A stretch of 64,000 nt of DNA from CAYQQQ01 sp964420125 (GTDB lineage Bacteria > Actinomycetota > Acidimicrobiia > Acidimicrobiales > Microtrichaceae): the NCBI GenBank assembly GCA_964420125.1, contig CAYQQQ010000022.1, positions 1 through 64,000 on the forward strand. The letters run 5' to 3'. Shown here piece by piece: positions 61,786 to 64,000 of the stretch (position 1 is its first letter; the number at the start of each line of letters is the position of its first letter). Under the pieces are notes generated by a model that saw nothing but the letters and a program-made list of their open reading frames with translations, made no database searches and had not been told where the DNA came from. Both the position numbers and the translations under genes were made by a program.

Positions 61786-61791
61786 ACGGTA
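61786..61791 (-). promoter_or_regulatory. -10 box TACCGT before secY
   Basis: TACCGT on the minus strand in the rplO-secY spacer, with a leader of about 75 nt. It suggests that secY-adk can be transcribed apart from the spc operon. Confidence 0.4.
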
Positions 61792-61835
61792 GCCGATGCG
61801 CCCGGGGGTCGCGGAATCACCCGCCGGGCACGGGG

Positions 61836-62321
61836 TCAGCGGTTGGTGTGGGCGCTGCCGTGGAACGCAGGTCGCACGGCGAAGGGCAGGGGAAGCTGCT
61901 CGTAGGTGCCGCCGGCAGCGCCGATCGCCGCCTCGGCGGTGCGCGAGCAGGCGTGCGCGCGCACGACCACCTTGCGCGTCAGCTCTCCCCGGCCGAGCAC
62001 CTTCACCAGCGCGCCCTTGCCCACCAGGCCCTTCGCCAGGAGGGTCTCGGGGGTGATCTCGTCCAGACCCGACGCCTCGATGGTGTCGAGGTTGATGGCC
62101 TGGTACTCCACCCGGAACGGGTTGTTGAAGCCGCGGAGCTTCGGCACCCTCATGTGCAACGGGAGCTGGCCGCCCTCGAAGCCGACCGGCACGCTGCCCC
62201 GGGCACGCTGGCCCTTCGTGCCGCGACCGGCGGTCTTGCCGCCCTTGCCGCCGATGCCGCGGCCGACCCGCTTGGCGCGACGGCGCGACCCCTCGGCGGG
62301 CTTCAGATCATGGATCTTCAT
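61836..62321 (-). CDS. rplO: 50S ribosomal protein L15
   Basis: A 161-aa ribosomal protein. It opens MKIHDLKPAEGSRRRAKRVG and GKGGKTAGRGTKGQRARGS, the glycine-rich tail that enters the ribosome, and has GFEGGQLPLHMRVPKLRGF. The ATG overlaps the rpmD stop by one base (TGATG). Confidence 0.98.
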   Translation of the reverse strand: MKIHDLKPAEGSRRRAKRVGRGIGGKGGKTAGRGTKGQRARGSVPVGFEGGQLPLHMRVPKLRGFNNPFRVEYQAINLDTIEASGLDEITPETLLAKGLVGKGALVKVLGRGELTRKVVVRAHACSRTAEAAIGAAGGTYEQLPLPFAVRPAFHGSAHTNR

Positions 62322-62503
62322 CAGTCGACCTCTTCCACGTCGACGAGGTGGGGGACCTTGGCGATCTGGCCACGCACCTCGGGGGTGTCGTCAAACCGGC
62401 GGACCTTGCCGATGCGACCGAGGCCCAGGGCGCGCAGGGTGCCGCGCTGCTTGGGCTTCGTGCCGATCGAGGAACGGACCTGGGTCACCTTGAGCTGTCC
62501 CAT
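62321..62503 (-). CDS. rpmD: 50S ribosomal protein L30
   Basis: A 60-aa ribosomal protein, with KVTQVRSSIGTKPKQRGTLR and LGRIGKVRRFDDTPEVRGQI. It is joined to rpsE and rplO by one-base stop/start overlaps. Confidence 0.97.
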   Translation of the reverse strand: MGQLKVTQVRSSIGTKPKQRGTLRALGLGRIGKVRRFDDTPEVRGQIAKVPHLVDVEEVD

Positions 62504-63072
62504 CACGGCACCTCGGTGGGCTCGGGTTCGGGGCCGCGCTCGGACTCGCGGTAGGCCTTCAGGAGCCCCGCAGGGATGATCTCGTCCACGGGGAGGCCGC
62601 GCAGCGCAGCGATCTCGTCGGGCCTGCGCAGCGAGGCCAGGCCGTCGAGGGTCGCCTTGGCGACGTTGATGTAGTTCGACGAACCGAGCGACTTGCACAG
62701 CACGTCGGTGACGCCCGCCTCCTCGAGGATCGCGCGTGCAGCTCCACCGGCGATCACCCCGGTACCGGGTGCGGCCGGCTTGAGCATCACCCGGCCCGCT
62801 CCGCACTCACCGATGATCGGGTGCACGATGGTGCCGCCGGCAAGGGGGACGGTGACCATGTTCTTCTTGGCCTCTTCGGTGCCCTTCTGGATGGCGAGGG
62901 GGACCTCCTTGGCCTTGCCGTAGCCCAGACCGACGCGCCCGGCGCCGTCGCCGATCACCACCAGCGCGGTGAAGGAGAACCGGCGTCCGCCCTTGACCAC
63001 CTTGGCGACACGGTTGATGTTGATGACCCGCGACTCTCGCAGCTGCAGGTCGTCGTTGAGGTTGGCTGCCAT
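62503..63072 (-). CDS. rpsE: 30S ribosomal protein S5
   Basis: A 189-aa ribosomal protein. RVININRVAKVVKGGRRFSF, GDGAGRVGLGYGKAKEVPLA and the C-terminal SSNYINVAKATLDGLASL are diagnostic. A Pro/Glu-rich tail extends the C-terminus. ATG 63072 overlaps the rplR stop. Confidence 0.98.
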   Translation of the reverse strand: MAANLNDDLQLRESRVININRVAKVVKGGRRFSFTALVVIGDGAGRVGLGYGKAKEVPLAIQKGTEEAKKNMVTVPLAGGTIVHPIIGECGAGRVMLKPAAPGTGVIAGGAARAILEEAGVTDVLCKSLGSSNYINVAKATLDGLASLRRPDEIAALRGLPVDEIIPAGLLKAYRESERGPEPEPTEVP

Positions 63073-63440
63073 CAGAACTCCAGTCCTGCTTCTCGCGCCG
63101 CGTCGGCCAGAGCGGCCACGCGCCCGTGGTAGCGGTAGCCGCCACGGTCGAAGACCACCGATTCCACGCCGGCGGAACGGGCCCGCTCCGCCACGAGCGT
63201 CCCCACCCGAGCCGCGGCCTCGCAACCCGCACCGTTGCCCGACGCCCTCACGTCGGCCTCGAGAGAGCTGGCGGCGGCCAGGGTCGCGCCGGCGCGATCG
63301 TCGATCACCTGGGCGACGATGTGGCGGTTCGAGCGGAACACCGCCAGGCGCGGACGCTGGGGGGAGCCGCTCACCTTGGTGCGCACGCGGAAGTGGCGCC
63401 TGTTGCGCAGCTTCCGCTTCTGCCGGGACTTGTCGCTCAT
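63072..63440 (-). CDS. rplR: 50S ribosomal protein L18
   Basis: A 122-aa 5S rRNA-binding protein: KRKLRNRRHFRVRTKVSGSP, RLAVFRSNRHIVAQVIDDRA and FDRGGYRYHGRVAALADAAR. A 121-bp spacer separates it from rplF, longer than usual. Confidence 0.98.
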   Translation of the reverse strand: MSDKSRQKRKLRNRRHFRVRTKVSGSPQRPRLAVFRSNRHIVAQVIDDRAGATLAAASSLEADVRASGNGAGCEAAARVGTLVAERARSAGVESVVFDRGGYRYHGRVAALADAAREAGLEF

Positions 63441-63517
63441 CGCGTGCCTCCTTCCCGGCGGGCACCCGGTCCTCCGACAGCATCTTCGCCGCGGGTGGTG
63501 CCCACCTCCTCCACGAG

Positions 63518-63535
63518 CCGGGGCCCCTGCCCCGG
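63518..63535 (-). terminator. Hairpin in the rplF-rplR spacer
   Basis: CCGGGGC-loop-GCCCCGG: a perfect 7-bp stem with a 4-base loop within the operon. It may attenuate transcription or protect the upstream RNA; no T-tract. Confidence 0.35.
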
Positions 63536-63561
63536 CGTGGCCGTGCTTCCTTCCCGCATCA

Positions 63562-64000
63562 TCACTTGCCGGCCTTGCCGGCCTTGCGGCGTACGTGCTC
63601 GCCGGCGTAGCGCACGCCCTTGCCCTTGTAGGGCTCCGGCTTGCGCCACCGGCGGATGTTGGCGGCCACCTGGCCGACGAGCTGCTTGTCGATGCCGTGC
63701 ACCTCGATCTGGGTGGGCTGGGGCACCTTGAAGGTGATGCCGTCGGGCGCCTCGATGTTCACCGGGTGGGAGAACCCGAGCGCCAGCTCCAGAGCCCGAT
63801 CGCCCTTGGCGGTGGCTCGATAGCCGACGCCGACGATCTCGAGGTCCTTGCGGAACCCCTCGGTGACCCCCGTGACCATGTTCTGCACGAGGGACCGCAC
63901 GAGGCCGTGCTGGGCGCGGCTCTGGCGCTCGTCGTCGACGCGCTCCACGAGCAGCTCTCCGTCGGCCTGGCGAACGGTGACGCGCTCGGGCAGGTCCTGG
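63562..64000 (-). CDS. rplF: 50S ribosomal protein L6, 3' part (runs off right edge)
   Basis: C-terminal 145 or so codons of L6. LVQNMVTGVTEGFRKDLEIVG is the end of the first domain, then VGYRATAKGDRALELALGFS and the rRNA-contacting tail with RWRKPEPYKGKGVRYAGE. The start lies beyond 64000, where rpsH is expected upstream. Confidence 0.97.
   Translation of the reverse strand, partial: QDLPERVTVRQADGELLVERVDDERQSRAQHGLVRSLVQNMVTGVTEGFRKDLEIVGVGYRATAKGDRALELALGFSHPVNIEAPDGITFKVPQPTQIEVHGIDKQLVGQVAANIRRWRKPEPYKGKGVRYAGEHVRRKAGKAGK

Overview
The window is a very GC-rich, gene-dense bacterial chromosome segment with no mobile element, CRISPR array, tRNA or rRNA gene that I could find. Gene content and order are actinobacterial: the spc/alpha ribosomal operons run into truA-rplM-rpsI-glmM-glmS-acpS, then nnr-alr-tsaE-tsaB-rimI-tsaD, groES-groEL and the guaB/guaB3/guaA block. 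Most -10 boxes are TAnnnT, often 6-8 nt from a start codon, as in actinobacterial leaderless genes. A lineage such as Acidimicrobiia is my inference; I could not run a placement.

Layout, left to right. 1-7.2 kb (mostly minus): 5' part of sucC, a small membrane protein, an acyl-CoA ligase coupled to pcrA, and two NlpC/P60 cell-wall hydrolases. 7.2-18.9 kb: guanine nucleotide synthesis (guaA, guaB3, and guaB on the plus strand) interrupted by a plus-strand biotin operon bioA-bioF-bioD plus a GNAT, a lipoprotein and an MBL-fold hydrolase. 19-23.2 kb: a PLP decarboxylase divergent from an amidase, a Thr-rich membrane protein, and a CoA-type NUDIX enzyme coupled to a 52-aa ORF. 23.2-25.6 kb: a pair of 47-bp repeats and groES-groEL under two CIRCE operators. 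25.7-35.1 kb: an envelope region with a GT2-GtrA flippase-type glycosyltransferase, a GT39-type membrane glycosyltransferase, a lipoprotein and a 1484-aa secreted repeat protein. 35.2-43.3 kb: tRNA t6A genes (tsaD, tsaB, tsaE) with rimI, a family 4 uracil-DNA glycosylase, a P1 peptidase, a tRNA-queuosine mannosyltransferase-like protein, alr and nnr. 43.4-49 kb: a plus-strand cation/proton antiporter fused to a GlnD-like regulatory tail, then an NAD-binding protein and a serine hydrolase. 49-64 kb (all minus): acpS, a giant GlmS, glmM, ribosomal proteins, rpoA, infA, adk, secY, ending in a partial rplF.

The most unusual items are the antiporter/GlnD-like fusion, the roughly doubled GlmS, infA apparently starting at CTG, the GSGMSFG repeats inside a predicted disulfide loop of the secreted protein, and the tandem 47-bp palindromic repeats. 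No stretch longer than about 260 bases lacks a gene; the largest spacers (23230-23496, 25480-25723, 52887-53090, 59447-59640) are described through the elements they hold.
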